This document shows positions 36,200 through 48,500 of a DNA stretch of 64,000 bases, piece by piece. Made by a program: the position numbers and the translations under genes. Numbering within the stretch: position 1 is the first letter of the stretch; every line of letters starts with the position of its first letter. The DNA comes from Limanda limanda. Taxonomy: Eukaryota; Chordata; Actinopteri; Pleuronectiformes; Pleuronectidae. The DNA lies in the NCBI RefSeq assembly GCF_963576545.1, contig NW_026870438.1, positions 248,001 to 312,000 on the forward strand. Direction: 5' to 3'. A model generated the notes under the pieces. That model was not told the origin of the DNA, did no database searches, and saw nothing but the letters and a program-made list of their open reading frames with translations.

Positions 36200-38300
36200 C
36201 TTTCGGAAGGGTTAGGGTTAGGGTTAGGGATGAAAGCACATAGGAGAAAGAGATATTCTTGAATAACTTTTTTTGTGAAGGTCGGAGAGACTTGAAAAGT
36301 GGTTGCATCTGGACTAATTTGGGTCCTGCGGATCGATTGGTACCATCCCCGAGCTTGTACGACCTTCGGAAGAGGTCGACCGACGAAATTCCCCCAAATC
36401 TGAGGAGATATTCTTGAATAACTTTTTTTGTGAAGGTCGGAGAGACTTGCAAGTAGGCTCTACCCCCACTAAATGGGGTTGCGCGCATCGATCGGTACCA
36501 TCCTTGAGCTTCTCCGACTTTCGGAAGGGTTAGGGTTAGGGTTAGGGATGAAAGCACATAGGAGAAAGAGATATTCTTGAATAACTTTTTTTGTGAAGGT
36601 CGGAGAGACTTGCAAGTAGGCTCTACTCCCACTAAATGGGGTAGCGCGCATCGATCGGTACCATCCTTGAGCTTCTCCGACTTTCGGAAGGGTTAGGGTT
36701 AGGGTTAGGGATGAAAGCACATAGGAGAAAGAGATATTCTTGAATAACTTTTTTTGTGAAGGTCGGAGAGACTTGCAAGTAGGCTCTACCCCCACTAAAT
36801 GGGGTAGCGCGCATCGATCGGTACCATCCTTGAGCTTCTCCGACTTTCGGAAGGGTTAGGGTTAGGGATGAAAGCACATAGGAGAAAGAGATATTCTTGA
36901 ATAACTTTTTTTGTGAAGGTCGGAGAGACTTGCAAGTAGGCTCTACCCCCACTAAATGGGGTAGCGCACATCGATCGGTACCATCCTTGAGCTTCTCCGA
37001 CTTTCGGAAGGGTTAGGGTTAGGGTTAGGGATGAAAGCACATAGGAGAAAGAGATATTCTTGAATAACTTTTTTTGTGAAGGTCGGAGAGACTTGGAAAG
37101 TGGTTGCATCTGGACTAATTTGGGTCCTGCGGATCGATTGGTACCATGCCCGAGCTTGTACGACCTTCGGAAGAGGTCGACCGACGAAATTCCCCCAAAT
37201 CTGAGGAGATATTCTTGAATAACTTTTTTTGTGAAGGTCGGAGAGACTTGCAAGTAGGCTCTACCCCCACTAAATGGGGTTGCGCGCATCGATCGGTACC
37301 ATCCTTGAGCTTCTCCGACTTTCGGAAGGGTTAGGGTTAGGGTTAGGGATGAAAGCACATAGGAGAAAGAGATATTCTTGAATAACTTTTTTTGTGAAGG
37401 TCGGAGAGACTTGCAAGTAGGCTCTACCCCCACTAAATGGGGTAGCGCGCATCGATCGGTACCATCCTTGAGCTTCTCCGACTTTCGGAAGGGTTAGGGT
37501 TAGGGTTAGGGATGAAAGCACATAGGAGAAAGAGATATTCTTGAATAACTTTTTTTGTGAAGGTCGGAGAGACTTGGAAAGTGGTTGCATCTGGACTAAT
37601 TTGGGTCCTGCGGATCGATTGGTACCATCCCCGAGCTTGTACGACCTTCGGAAGAGGTCGACCGACGAAATTCCCCCAAATCTGAGGAGATATTCTTGAA
37701 TAACTTTTTTTGTGAAGGTCGGAGAGACTTGCAAGTAGGCTCTACCCCCACTAAATGGGGTTGCGCGCATCGATCAGTACCATCCTTGAGCTTCTCCGAC
37801 TTTCGGAAGGGTTAGGGTTAGGGTTAGGGATGAAAGCACATAGGAGAAAGAGATATTCTTGAATAACTTTTTTTGTGAAGGTCGGAGAGACTTGAAAAGT
37901 GGTTGCATCTGGACTAATTTGGGTCCTGCGGATCGATTGGTACCATCCCCGAGCTTGTACGACCTTCGGAAGAGGTCGACCGACGAAATTCCCCCAAATC
38001 TGAGGAGATATTCTTGAATAACTTTTTTTGTGAAGGTCGGAGAGACTTGCAAGTAGGCTTTACCCCCACTAAATGGGGTTGCGCGCATCGATCGGTACCA
38101 TCCTTGAGCTTATCCGACTTTCGGAAGGGTTAGGGTTAGGGTTAGGGATGAAAGCACATAGGAGAAAGAGATATTCTTGAATAACTTTTTTTGTGAAGGT
38201 CGGAGAGACTTGCAAGTAGGCTCTACCCCCACTAAATGGGGTAGCGCGCATCGATCGGTACCATCCTTGAGCTTCTCCGACTTTCGGAAGGGTTAGGGTT
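36200..38300 (+). repeat. 3,204-bp-spaced duplicated block, copy 1
   Basis: The monomer order 36151-38232 is repeated at 39349-41436 (offset 3,198 bp, then 3,204 bp after the tract contracted at 36853). Shared markers are CTACTCCCAC (near 36625/39823), GCGCACATCG (36967/40171), CCATGCCCG (37148/40352), CGATCAG (near 37774/40978) and GGCTTTACC (near 38059/41263). The block includes a run of four X followed by a YXYX step. Confidence 0.85.
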
Positions 38301-39667
38301 AGGGTTAGGGATGAAAGCACATAGGAGAAAGAGATATTCTTGAATAACTTTTTTTGTGAAGGTCGGAGAGACTTGGAAAGTGGTTGCATCTGGACTAATT
38401 TGGGTCCTGCGGATCGATTGGTACCATGCCCGAGCTTGTACGACCTTCGGAAGAGGTCGACCGACGAAATTCCCCCAAATCTGAGGAGATATTCTTGAAT
38501 AACTTTTTTTGTGAAGGTCGGAGAGACTTGCAAGTAGGCTCTACCCCCACTAAATGGGGTAGCGCGCATCGATCGGTACCATCCTTGAGCTTCTCCGACT
38601 TTCGGAAGGGTTAGGGTTAGGGTTAGGGATGAAAGCACATAGGAGAAAGAGATATTCTTGAATAACTTTTTTTGTGAAGGTCGGAGAGACTTGAAAAGTG
38701 GTTGCATCTGGACTAATTTGGGTCCTGCGGATCGATTGGTACCATCCCCGAGCTTGTACGACCTTCGGAAGAGGTCGACCGACGAAATTCCCCCAAATCT
38801 GAGGAGATATTCTTGAATAACTTTTTTTGTGAAGGTCGGAGAGACTTGCAAGTAGGCTTTACCCCCACTAAATGGGGTTGCGCGCATCGATCGGTACCAT
38901 CCTTGAGCTTCTCCGACTTTCGGAAGGGTTAGGGTTAGGGTTAGGGATGAAAGCACATAGGAGAAAGAGATATTCTTGAATAACTTTTTTTGTGAAGGTC
39001 GGAGAGACTTGCAAGTAGGCTCTACCCCCACTAAATGGGGTAGCGCGCATCGATCGGTACCATCCTTGAGCTTCTCCGACTTTTGGAAGGGTTAGGGTTA
39101 GGGTTAGGGATGAAAGCACATAGGAGAAAGAGATATTCTTGAATAACTTTTTTTGTGAAGGTCGGAGAGACTTGGAAAGTGGTTGCATCTGGACTAATTT
39201 GGGTCCTGCGGATCGATTGGTACCATGCCCGAGCTTGTACGACCTTCGGAAGAGGTCGACCGACGAAATTCCCCCAAATCTGAGGAGATATTCTTGAATA
39301 ACTTTTTTTGTGAAGGTCGGAGAGACTTGCAAGTAGGCTCTACCCCCACTAAATGGGGTAGCGCGCATCGATCGGTACCATCCTTGAGCTTCTCCGACTT
39401 TCGGAAGGGTTAGGGTTAGGGTTAGGGATGAAAGCACATAGGAGAAAGAGATATTCTTGAATAACTTTTTTTGTAAAGGTCGGAGAGACTTGGAAAGTGG
39501 TTGCATCTGGACTAATTTGGGTCCTGCAGATCGATTGGTACCATCCCCGAGCTTGTACGACCTTCGGAAGAGGTCGACCGACGAAATTCCCCCAAATCTG
39601 AGGAGATATTCTTGAATAACTTTTTTTGTGAAGGTCGGAGAGACTTGCAAGTAGGCTCTACCCCCAC
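37270..39667 (+). repeat. 799-bp HOR zone (XXYXY), three tandem units
   Basis: Y-to-Y spacing alternates 481 and 318 bp: the CCCCCAC positions 37270, 38069, 38868 and 39667 are exactly 799 bp apart. Each unit is 3 X + 2 Y. The CCATGCCCG Y variant sits in the second and third units (38428 and 39227, 799 bp apart) but not the first. Confidence 0.88.
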
Positions 39668-41500
39668 TAAATGGGGTTGCGCGCATCGATCGGTACCATC
39701 CTTGAGCTTCTCCGACTTTCGGAAGGGTTAGGGTTAGGGTTAGGGATGAAAGCACATAGGAGAAAGAGATATTCTTGAATAACTTTTTTTGTGAAGGTCG
39801 GAGAGACTTGCAAGTAGGCTCTACTCCCACTAAATGGGGTAGCGCGCATCGATCGGTACCATCCTTGAGCTTCTCCGACTTTCGGAAGGGTTAGGGTTAG
39901 GGTTAGGGATGAAAGCACATAGGAGAAAGAGATATTCTTGAATAACTTTTTTTGTGAAGGTCGGAGAGACTTGCAAGTAGGCTCTACCCCCACTAAATGG
40001 GGTAGCGCGCATCGATCGGTACCATCCTTGAGCTTCTCCGACTTTCGGAAGGGTTAGGGTTAGGGTTAGGGATGAAAGCACATAGGAGAAAGAGATATTC
40101 TTGAATAACTTTTTTTGTGAAGGTCGGAGAGACTTGCAAGTAGGCTCTACCCCCACTAAATGGGGTAGCGCACATCGATCGGTACCATCCTTGAGCTTCT
40201 CCGACTTTCGGAAGGGTTAGGGTTAGGGTTAGGGATGAAAGCACATAGGAGAAAGAGATATTCTTGAATAACTTTTTTTGTGAAGGTCGGAGAGACTTGG
40301 AAAGTGGTTGCATCTGGACTAATTTGGGTCCTGCGGATCGATTGGTACCATGCCCGAGCTTGTACGACCTTCGGAAGAGGTCGACCGACGAAATTCCCCC
40401 AAATCTGAGGAGATATTCTTGAATAACTTTTTTTGTGAAGGTCGGAGAGACTTGCAAGTAGGCTCTACCCCCACTAAATGGGGTTGCGCGCATCGATCGG
40501 TACCATCCTTGAGCTTCTCCGACTTTCGGAAGGGTTAGGGTTAGGGTTAGGGATGAAAGCACATAGGAGAAAGAGATATTCTTGAATAACTTTTTTTGTG
40601 AAGGTCGGAGAGACTTGCAAGTAGGCTCTACCCCCACTAAATGGGGTTGCGCGCATCGATCGGTACCATCCTTGAGCTTCTCCGACTTTCGGAAGGGTTA
40701 GGGTTAGGGTTAGGGATGAAAGCACATAGGAGAAAGAGATATTCTTGAATAACTTTTTTTGTGAAGGTCGGAGAGACTTGGAAAGTGGTTGCATCTGGAC
40801 TAATTTGGGTCCTGCGGATCGATTGGTACCATCCCCGAGCTTGTACGACCTTCGGAAGAGGTCGACCGACGAAATTCCCCCAAATCTGAGGAGATATTCT
40901 TGAATAACTTTTTTTGTGAAGGTCGGAGAGACTTGCAAGTAGGCTCTACCCCCACTAAATGGGGTTGCGCGCATCGATCAGTACCATCCTTGAGCTTCTC
41001 CGACTTTCGGAAGGGTTAGGGTTAGGGTTAGGGATGAAAGCACATAGGAGAAAGAGATATTCTTGAATAACTTTTTTTGTGAAGGTCGGAGAGACTTGAA
41101 AAGTGGTTGCATCTGGACTAATTTGGGTCCTGCGGATCGATTGGTACCATCCCCGAGCTTGTACGACCTTCGGAAGAGGTCGACCGACGAAATTCCCCCA
41201 AATCTGAGGAGATATTCTTGAATAACTTTTTTTGTGAAGGTCGGAGAGACTTGCAAGTAGGCTTTACCCCCACTAAATGGGGTTGCGCGCATCGATCAGT
41301 ACCATCCTTGAGCTTCTCCGACTTTCGGAAGGGTTAGGGTTAGGGTTAGGGATGAAAGCACATAGGAGAAAGAGATATTCTTGAATAACTTTTTTTGTGA
41401 AGGTCGGAGAGACTTGCAAGTAGGCTCTACCCCCACTAAATGGGGTAGCGCGCATCGATCGGTACCATCCTTGAGCTTCTCCGACTTTCGGAAGGGTTAG
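39400..41500 (+). repeat. 3,204-bp-spaced duplicated block, copy 2
   Basis: This is the partner of the 36.2-38.3 kb block. It begins inside the last unit of the 799-bp zone and ends near 41.5 kb. Its X run has the full-length tract where copy 1 is contracted. Confidence 0.83.
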
Positions 41501-41949
41501 GGTTAGGGTTAGGGATGAAAGCACATAGGAGAAAGAGATATTCTTGAATAACTTTTTTTGTGAAGGTCGGAGAGACTTGGAAAGTGGTTGCATCTGGACT
41601 AATTTGGGTCCTGCGGATCGATTGGTACCATCCCCGAGCTTGTACGACCTTCGGAAGAGGTCGACCGACGAAATTCCCCCAAATCTGAGGAGATATTCTT
41701 GAATAACTTTTTTTGTGAAGGTCGGAGAGACTTGCAAGTAGGCTTTACCCCCACTAAATGGGGTTGCGCGCATCGATCGGTACCATCCTTGAGCTTCTCC
41801 GACTTTCGGAAGGGTTAGGGTTAGGGTTAGGGATGAAAGCACATAGGAGAAAGAGATATTCTTGAATAACTTTTTTTGTGAAGGTCGGAGAGACTTGCAA
41901 GTAGGCTCTACCCCCACTAAATGGGGTAGCGCGCATCGATCGGTACCAT

Positions 41950-43221
41950 CCTTGAGCTTCTCCGACTTTCGGAAGGGTTAGGGTTAGGGTTAGGGATGAA
42001 AGCACATAGGAGAAAGAGATATTCTTGAATAACTTTTTTTGTGAAGGTCGGAGAGACTTGGAAAGTGGTTGCATCTGGACTAATTTGGGTCCTGCGGATC
42101 GATTGGTACCATGCCCGAGCTTGTACGACCTTCGGAAGAGGTCGACCGACGAAATTCCCCCAAATCTGAGGAGATATTCTTGAATAACTTTTTTTGTGAA
42201 GGTCGGAGAGACTTGCAAGTAGGCTCTACCCCCACTAAATGGGGTAGCGCGCATCGATCGGTACCATCCTTGAGCTTCTCCGACTTTCGGAAGGGTTAGG
42301 GTTAGGGTTAGGGATGAAAGCACATAGGAGAAAGACATATTCTTGAATAACTTTTTTTGTAAAGGTCGGAGAGACTTGGAAAGTGGTTGCATCTGGACTA
42401 ATTTGGGTCCTGCGGATCGATTGGTACCATCCCCGAGCTTGTACGACCTTCGGAAGAGGTCGACCGACGAAATTCCCCCAAATCTGAGGAGATATTCTTG
42501 AATAACTTTTTTTGTGAAGGTCGGAGAGACTTGCAAGTAGGCTCTACCCCCACTAAATGGGGTAGCGCGCATCGATCGGTACCATCCTTGAGCTTCTCCG
42601 ACTTTCGGAAGGGTTAGGGTTAGGGTTAGGGATGAAAGCACATAGGAGAAAGAGATATTCTTGAATAACTTTTTTTGTGAAGGTCGGAGAGACTTGGAAA
42701 GTGGTTGCATCTGGACTAATTTGGGTCCTGCGGATCGATTGGTACCATGCCCGAGCTTGTACGACCTTCGGAAAAGGTCGACCGACGAAATTCCCCCAAA
42801 TCTGAGGAGATATTCTTGAATAACTTTTTTTGTGAAGGTCGGAGAGACTTGCAAGTAGGCTCTACCCCCACTAAATGGGGTAGCGCGCATCGATCAGTAC
42901 CATCCTTGAGCTTCTCCGACTTTCGGAAGGGTTAGGGTTAGGGTTAGGGATGAAAGCACATAGGAGAAAGAGATATTCTTGAATAACTTTTTTTTTAAAG
43001 GTCGGAGAGACTTGGAAAGTGGTTGCATCTGGACTAATTTGGGTCCTGCGGATCGATTGGTACCATCCCCGAGCTTGTACGACCTTCGGAAGAGGTCGAC
43101 CGACGAAATTCCCCCAAATCTGAGGAGATATTCTTGAATAACTTTTTTTGTGAAGGTCGGAGAGACTTGCAAGTAGGCTCTACCCCCACTAAATGGGGTT
43201 GCGCGCATCGATCGGTACCAT
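41950..43221 (+). repeat. Run of four consecutive 318-bp YX dimers
   Basis: Four Y+X steps follow one another with no additional X, the densest Y stretch in the window (4 Y in 1.27 kb). Two of the Ys carry CCATGCCCG (42113 and 42749); one core has GTAAAGG (42361) and the last has a T9-TAAAGG core near 42.99 kb. One Y has GGAAAAGG in place of GGAAGAGG near 42772. Confidence 0.9.
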
Positions 43222-45620
43222 CCTTGAGCTTCTCCGACTTTCGGAAGGGTTAGGGTTAGGGTTAGGGATGAAAGCACATAGGAGAAAGAGATATTCTTGA
43301 ATAACTTTTTTTGTGAAGGTCGGAGAGACTTGCAAGTAGGCTCTACCCCCACTAAATGGGGTAGCGCGCATCGATCGGTACCATCCTTGAGCTTCTCCGA
43401 CTTTCGGAAGGGTTAGGGTTAGGGTTAGGGATGAAAGCACATAGGAGAAAGAGATATTCTTGAATAACTTTTTTTGTGAAGGTCGGAGAGACTTGGAAAG
43501 TGGTTGCATCTGGACTAATTTGGGTCCTGCGGATCGATTGGTAGCATCCCCGAGCTTGTACGACCTTCGGAAGAGGTCGACCGACGAAATTCCCCCAAAT
43601 CTGAGGAGATATTCTTGAATAACTTTTTTTGTGAAGGTCGGAGAGACTTGCAAGTAGGCTCTACCCCCACTAAATGGGGTTGCGCGCATCGATCGGTACC
43701 ATCCTTGAGCTTCTCCGACTTTCGGAAGGGTTAGGGTTAGGGTTAGGGATGAAAGCACATAGGAGAAAGAGATATTCTTGAATAACTTTTTTTGTGAAGG
43801 TCGGAGAGACTTGAAAAGTGGTTGCATCTGGACTAATTTGGGTCCTGCGGATCGATTGGTACCATCCCCGAGCTTGTACGACCTTCGGAAGAGGTCGACC
43901 GACGAAATTCCCCCAAATCTGAGGAGATATTCTTGAATAACTTTTTTTGTGAAGGTCGGAGAGACTTGCAAGTAGGCTCTACCCCCACTAAATGGGGTTG
44001 CGCGCATCGATCGGTACCATCCTTGAGCTTCTCCGACTTTCGGAAGGGTTAGGGTTAGGGATGAAAGCACATAGGAGAAAGAGATATTCTTGAATAACTT
44101 TTTTTGTGAAGGTCGGAGAGACTTGCAAGTAAGCTCTACCCCCACTAAATGGGGTAGCGCGCATCGATCGGTACCATCCTTGAGCTTCTCCGACTTTCGG
44201 AAGGGTTAGGGTTAGGGTTAGGGATGAAAGCACATAGGAGAAAGAGATATTCTTGAATAACTTTTTTTGTGAAGGTCGGAGAGACTTGAAAAGTGGTTGC
44301 ATCTGGACTAATTTGGGTCCTGCGGATCGATTGGTACCATCCCCGAGCTTGTACGACCTTCGGAAGAGGTCGACCGACGAAATTCCCCCAAATCTGAGGA
44401 GATATTCTTGAATAACTTTTTTTGTGAAGGTCGGAGAGACTTGCAAGTAGGCTCTATCCCCACTAAATGGGGTTGCGCGCATCGATCGGTACCATCCTTG
44501 AGCTTCTCCGACTTTCGGAAGGGTTAGGGTTAGGGTTAGGGATGAAAGCACATAGGAGAAAGAGATATTCTTGAATAACTTTTTTTGTGAAGGTCGGAGA
44601 GACTTGCAAGTAGGCTCTACTCCCACTAAATGGGGTAGCGCGCATCGATCGGTACCATCCTTGAGCTTCTCCGACTTTCGGAAGGGTTAGGGTTAGGGTT
44701 AGGGATGAAAGCACATAGGAGAAAGAGATATTCTTGAATAACTTTTTTTGTGAAGGTCGGAGAGACTTGCAAGTAGGCTCTACCCCCACTAAATGGGGTA
44801 GCGCGCATCGATCGGTACCATCCTTGAGCTTCTCCGACTTTCGGAAGGGTTAGGGTTAGGGTTAGGGATGAAAGCACATAGGAGAAAGAGATATTCTTGA
44901 ATAACTTTTTTTGTGAAGGTCGGAGAGACTTGCAAGTAGGCTCTACCCCCACTAAATGGGGTAGCGCGCATCGATCGGTACCATCCTTGAGCTTCTCCGA
45001 CTTTCGGAAGGGTTAGGGTTAGGGTTAGGGATGAAAGCACATAGGAGAAAGAGATATTCTTGAATAACTTTTTTTGTGAAGGTCGGAGAGACTTGAAAAG
45101 TGGTTGCATCTGGACTAATTTGCGTCCTGCGGATCGATTGGTACCATCCCCGAGCTTGTACGACCTTCGGAAGAGGTCGACCGACGAAATTCCCCCAAAT
45201 CTGAGGAGATATTCTTGAATAACTTTTTTTGTGAAAGTCGGAGAGACTTGCAAGTAGGCTCTACCCCCACTAAATGGGGTTGCGCGCATCGATCGGTACC
45301 ATCCTTGAGCTTCTCCGACTTTCGGAAGGGTTAGGGTTAGGGTTAGGGATGAAAGCACATAGGAGAAAGAGATATTCTTGAATAACTTTTTTTGTGAAGG
45401 TCGGAGAGACTTGCAAGTAGGCTCTACCCCCACTAAATGGGGTAGCGCGCATCGATCGGTACCATCCTTGAGCTTCTCCGACTTTCGGAAGGGTTAGGGT
45501 TAGGGTTAGGGATGAAAGCACATAGGAGAAAGAGATATTCTTGAATAACTTTTTTTGTGAAGGTCGGAGAGACTTGGAAAGTGGTTGCATCTGGACTAAT
45601 TTGGGTCCTGCGGATCGATT
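42950..45620 (+). repeat. 2,874-bp duplicated block, copy 1
   Basis: The block has 6 Y and 12 X. The order of monomers, the T9-TAAAGG core, the contracted tract (44046/46920) and the CTACTCCCAC variant (near 44618/47492) recur 2,874 bp downstream. Private changes here include GTAGCATCC near 43543, GTAAGCTC near 44131, CTATCCCC near 44457 and TTTGCGTCC near 45123. It ends before 45629, where this copy has CCATGCCCG and the other CCATCCCCG. Confidence 0.87.
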
Positions 45621-45819
45621 GGTACCATGCCCGAGCTTGTACGACCTTCGGAAGAGGTCGACCGACGAAATTCCCCCAAATCTGAGGAGATATTCTTGAA
45701 TAACTTTTTTTGTGAAGGTCGGAGAGACTTGCAAGTAGGCTCTACCCCCACTAAATGGGGTAGCGCGCATCGATCGGTACCATCCTTGAGCTTCTCCGAC
45801 TTTCGGAAGGGTTAGGGTT

Positions 45820-48500
45820 AGGGATGAAAGCACATAGGAGAAAGAGATATTCTTGAATAACTTTTTTTTTAAAGGTCGGAGAGACTTGGAAAGTGGTTGC
45901 ATCTGGACTAATTTGGGTCCTGCGGATCGATTGGTACCATCCCCGAGCTTGTACGACCTTCGGAAGAGGTCGACCGACGAAATTCCCCCAAATCTGAGGA
46001 GATATTCTTGAATAACTTTTTTTGTGAAGGTCGGAGAGACTTGCAAGTAGGCTCTACCCCCACTAAATGGGGTTGCGCGCATCGATCGGTACCATCCTTG
46101 AGCTTCTCCGACTTTCGGAAGGGTTAGGGTTAGGGTTAGGGATGAAAGCACATAGGAGAAAGAGATATTCTTGAATAACTTTTTTTGTGAAGGTCGGAGA
46201 GACTTGCAAGTAGGCTCTACCCCCACTAAATGGGGTAGCGCGCATCGATCGGTACCATCCTTGAGCTTCTCCGACTTTCGGAAGGGTTAGGGTTAGGGTT
46301 AGGGATGAAAGCACATAGGAGAAAGAGATATTCTTGAATAACTTTTTTTGTGAAGGTCGGAGAGACTTGGAAAGTGGTTGCATCTGGACTAATTTGGGTC
46401 CTGCGGATCGATTGGTACCATCCCCGAGCTTGTACGACCTTCGGAAGAGGTCGACCGACGAAATTCCCCCAAATCTGAGGAGATATTCTTGAATAACTTT
46501 TTTTGTGAAGGTCGGAGAGACTTGCAAGTAGGCTCTACCCCCACTAAATGGGGTTGCGCGCATCGATCGGTACCATCCTTGAGCTTCTCCGACTTTCGGA
46601 AGGGTTAGGGTTAGGGTTAGGGATGAAAGCACATAGGAGAAAGAGATATTCTTGAATAACTTTTTTTGTGAAGGTCGGAGAGACTTGAAAAGTGGTTGCA
46701 TCTGGACTAATTTGGGTCCTGCGGATCGATTGGTACCATCCCCGAGCTTGTACGACCTTCGGAAGAGGTCGACCGACGAAATTCCCCCAAATCTGAGGAG
46801 ATATTCTTGAATAACTTTTTTTGTGAAGGTCGGAGAGACTTGCAAGTAGGCTCTACCCCCACTAAATGGGGTTGCGCGCATCGATCGGTACCATCCTTGA
46901 GCTTCTCCGACTTTCGGAAGGGTTAGGGTTAGGGATGAAAGCACATAGGAGAAAGAGATATTCTTGAATAACTTTTTTTGTGAAGGTCGGAGAGACTTGC
47001 AAGTAGGCTCTACCCCCACTAAATGGGGTAGCGCGCATCGATCGGTACCATCCTTGAGCTTCTCCGACTTTCGGAAGGGTTAGGGTTAGGGTTAGGGATG
47101 AAAGCACATAGGAGAAAGAGATATTCTTGAATAACTTTTTTTGTGAAGGTCGGAGAGACTTGAAAAGTGGTTGCATCTGGACTAATTTGGGTCCTGCGGA
47201 TCGATTGGTACCATCCCCGAGCTTGTACGACCTTCGGAAGAGGTCGACCGACGAAATTCCCCCAAATCTGAGGAGATATTCTTGAATAACTTTTTTTGTG
47301 AAGGTCGGAGAGACTTGCAAGTAGGCTCTACCCTCAATAAATGGGGTTGCGCGCATCGATCGGTACCATCCTTGAGCTTCTCCGACTTTCGGAAGGGTTA
47401 GGGTTAGGGTTAGGGATGAAAGCACATAGGAGAAAGAGATATTCTTGAATAACTTTTTTTGTGAAGGTCGGAGAGACTTGCAAGTAGGCTCTACTCCCAC
47501 TAAATGGGGTAGCGCGCATCGATCGGTACCATCCTTGAGCTTCTCCGACTTTCGGAAGGGTTAGGGTTAGGGTTAGGGATGAAAGCACATAGGAGAAAGA
47601 GATATTCTTGAATAACTTTTTTTGTGAAGGTCGGAGAGACTTGCAAGTAGGCTCTACCCCCACTAAATGGGGTAGCGCGCATCGATCGGTACCATCCTTG
47701 AGCTTCTCCGACTTTTGGAAGGGTTAGGGTTAGGGTTAGGGATGAAAGCACATAGGAGAAAGAGATATTCTTGAATAACTTTTTTTGTGAAGGTCGGAGA
47801 GACTTGCAAGTAGGCTCTACCCCCACTAAATGGGGTAGCGCGCATCGATCGGTACCATCCTTGAGCTTCTCCGACTTTCGGAAGGGTTAGGGTTAGGGTT
47901 AGGGATGAAAGCACATAGGAGAAAGAGATATTCTTGAATAACTTTTTTTGTGAAGGTCGGAGAGACTTGAAAAGTGGTTGCATCTGGACTAATTTGGGTC
48001 CTGCGGATCGATTGGTACCATCCCCGAGCTTGTACGACCTTCGTAAGAGGTCGACCGACGAAATTCCCCCAAATCTGAGGAGATATTCTTGAATAACTTT
48101 TTTTGTGAAGGTCGGAGAGACTTGCAAGTAGGCTCTACCCCCACTAAATGGGGTTGCGCGCATCGATCGGTACCATCCTTGAGCTTCTCCGACTTTCGGA
48201 AGGGTTAGGGTTAGGGTTAGGGATGAAAGCACATAGGAGAAAGAGATATTCTTGAATAACTTTTTTTGTGAAGGTCGGAGAGACTTGCAAGTAGGCTCTA
48301 CCCCCACTAAATGGGGTAGCGCGCATCGATCGGTACCATCCTTGAGCTTCTCCGACTTTCGGAAGGGTTAGGGTTAGGGTTAGGGATGAAAGCACATAGG
48401 AGAAAGAGATATTCTTGAATAACTTTTTTTGTGAAGGTCGGAGAGACTTGGAAAGTGGTTGCATCTGGACTAATTTGGGTCCTGCGGATCGATTGGTACC
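45820..48500 (+). repeat. 2,874-bp duplicated block, copy 2
   Basis: This copy lies immediately downstream of copy 1, so the pair is close to a tandem duplication. Private changes include CCCTCAATAAAT near 47333, ACTTTTGG near 47714 and CTTCGTAAG near 48044. All three are also in the second 8,980-bp copy at +8,980 bp, so this block had diverged before the 8,980-bp duplication arose. Confidence 0.87.

Noticed and set aside
42111..42299. Recurrent 62-codon plus-strand frames starting at CCATGCCCG (also at 20371, 22438, 25479, 26435, 37146, 38426, 39225, 40350, 42747 and 45627), and a 76-codon version at 30879
   Set aside because: Most are created by one C-to-G substitution in Y that makes an ATG; the 76-codon frame at 30879 starts instead at an ATG in the Y right arm upstream. 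They run into the telomeric tract and stop. They mark a repeat lineage, not a gene.
41754..42890. Long minus-strand open frames (up to 378 codons here; many of 200-320 codons throughout the window), with telomere-derived Leu-Thr and Pro-Asn repeats in the translation
   Set aside because: They arise because the Y+X step (318 bp) is a multiple of three and keeps frame, while X (163 bp) shifts frame and sooner or later meets a stop. Many begin at GTG, they overlap each other in several frames, the same DNA is read in two frames within one product, and they end wherever the monomer order changes. There is no codon-level constraint, no splice or promoter context and no recognisable domain.
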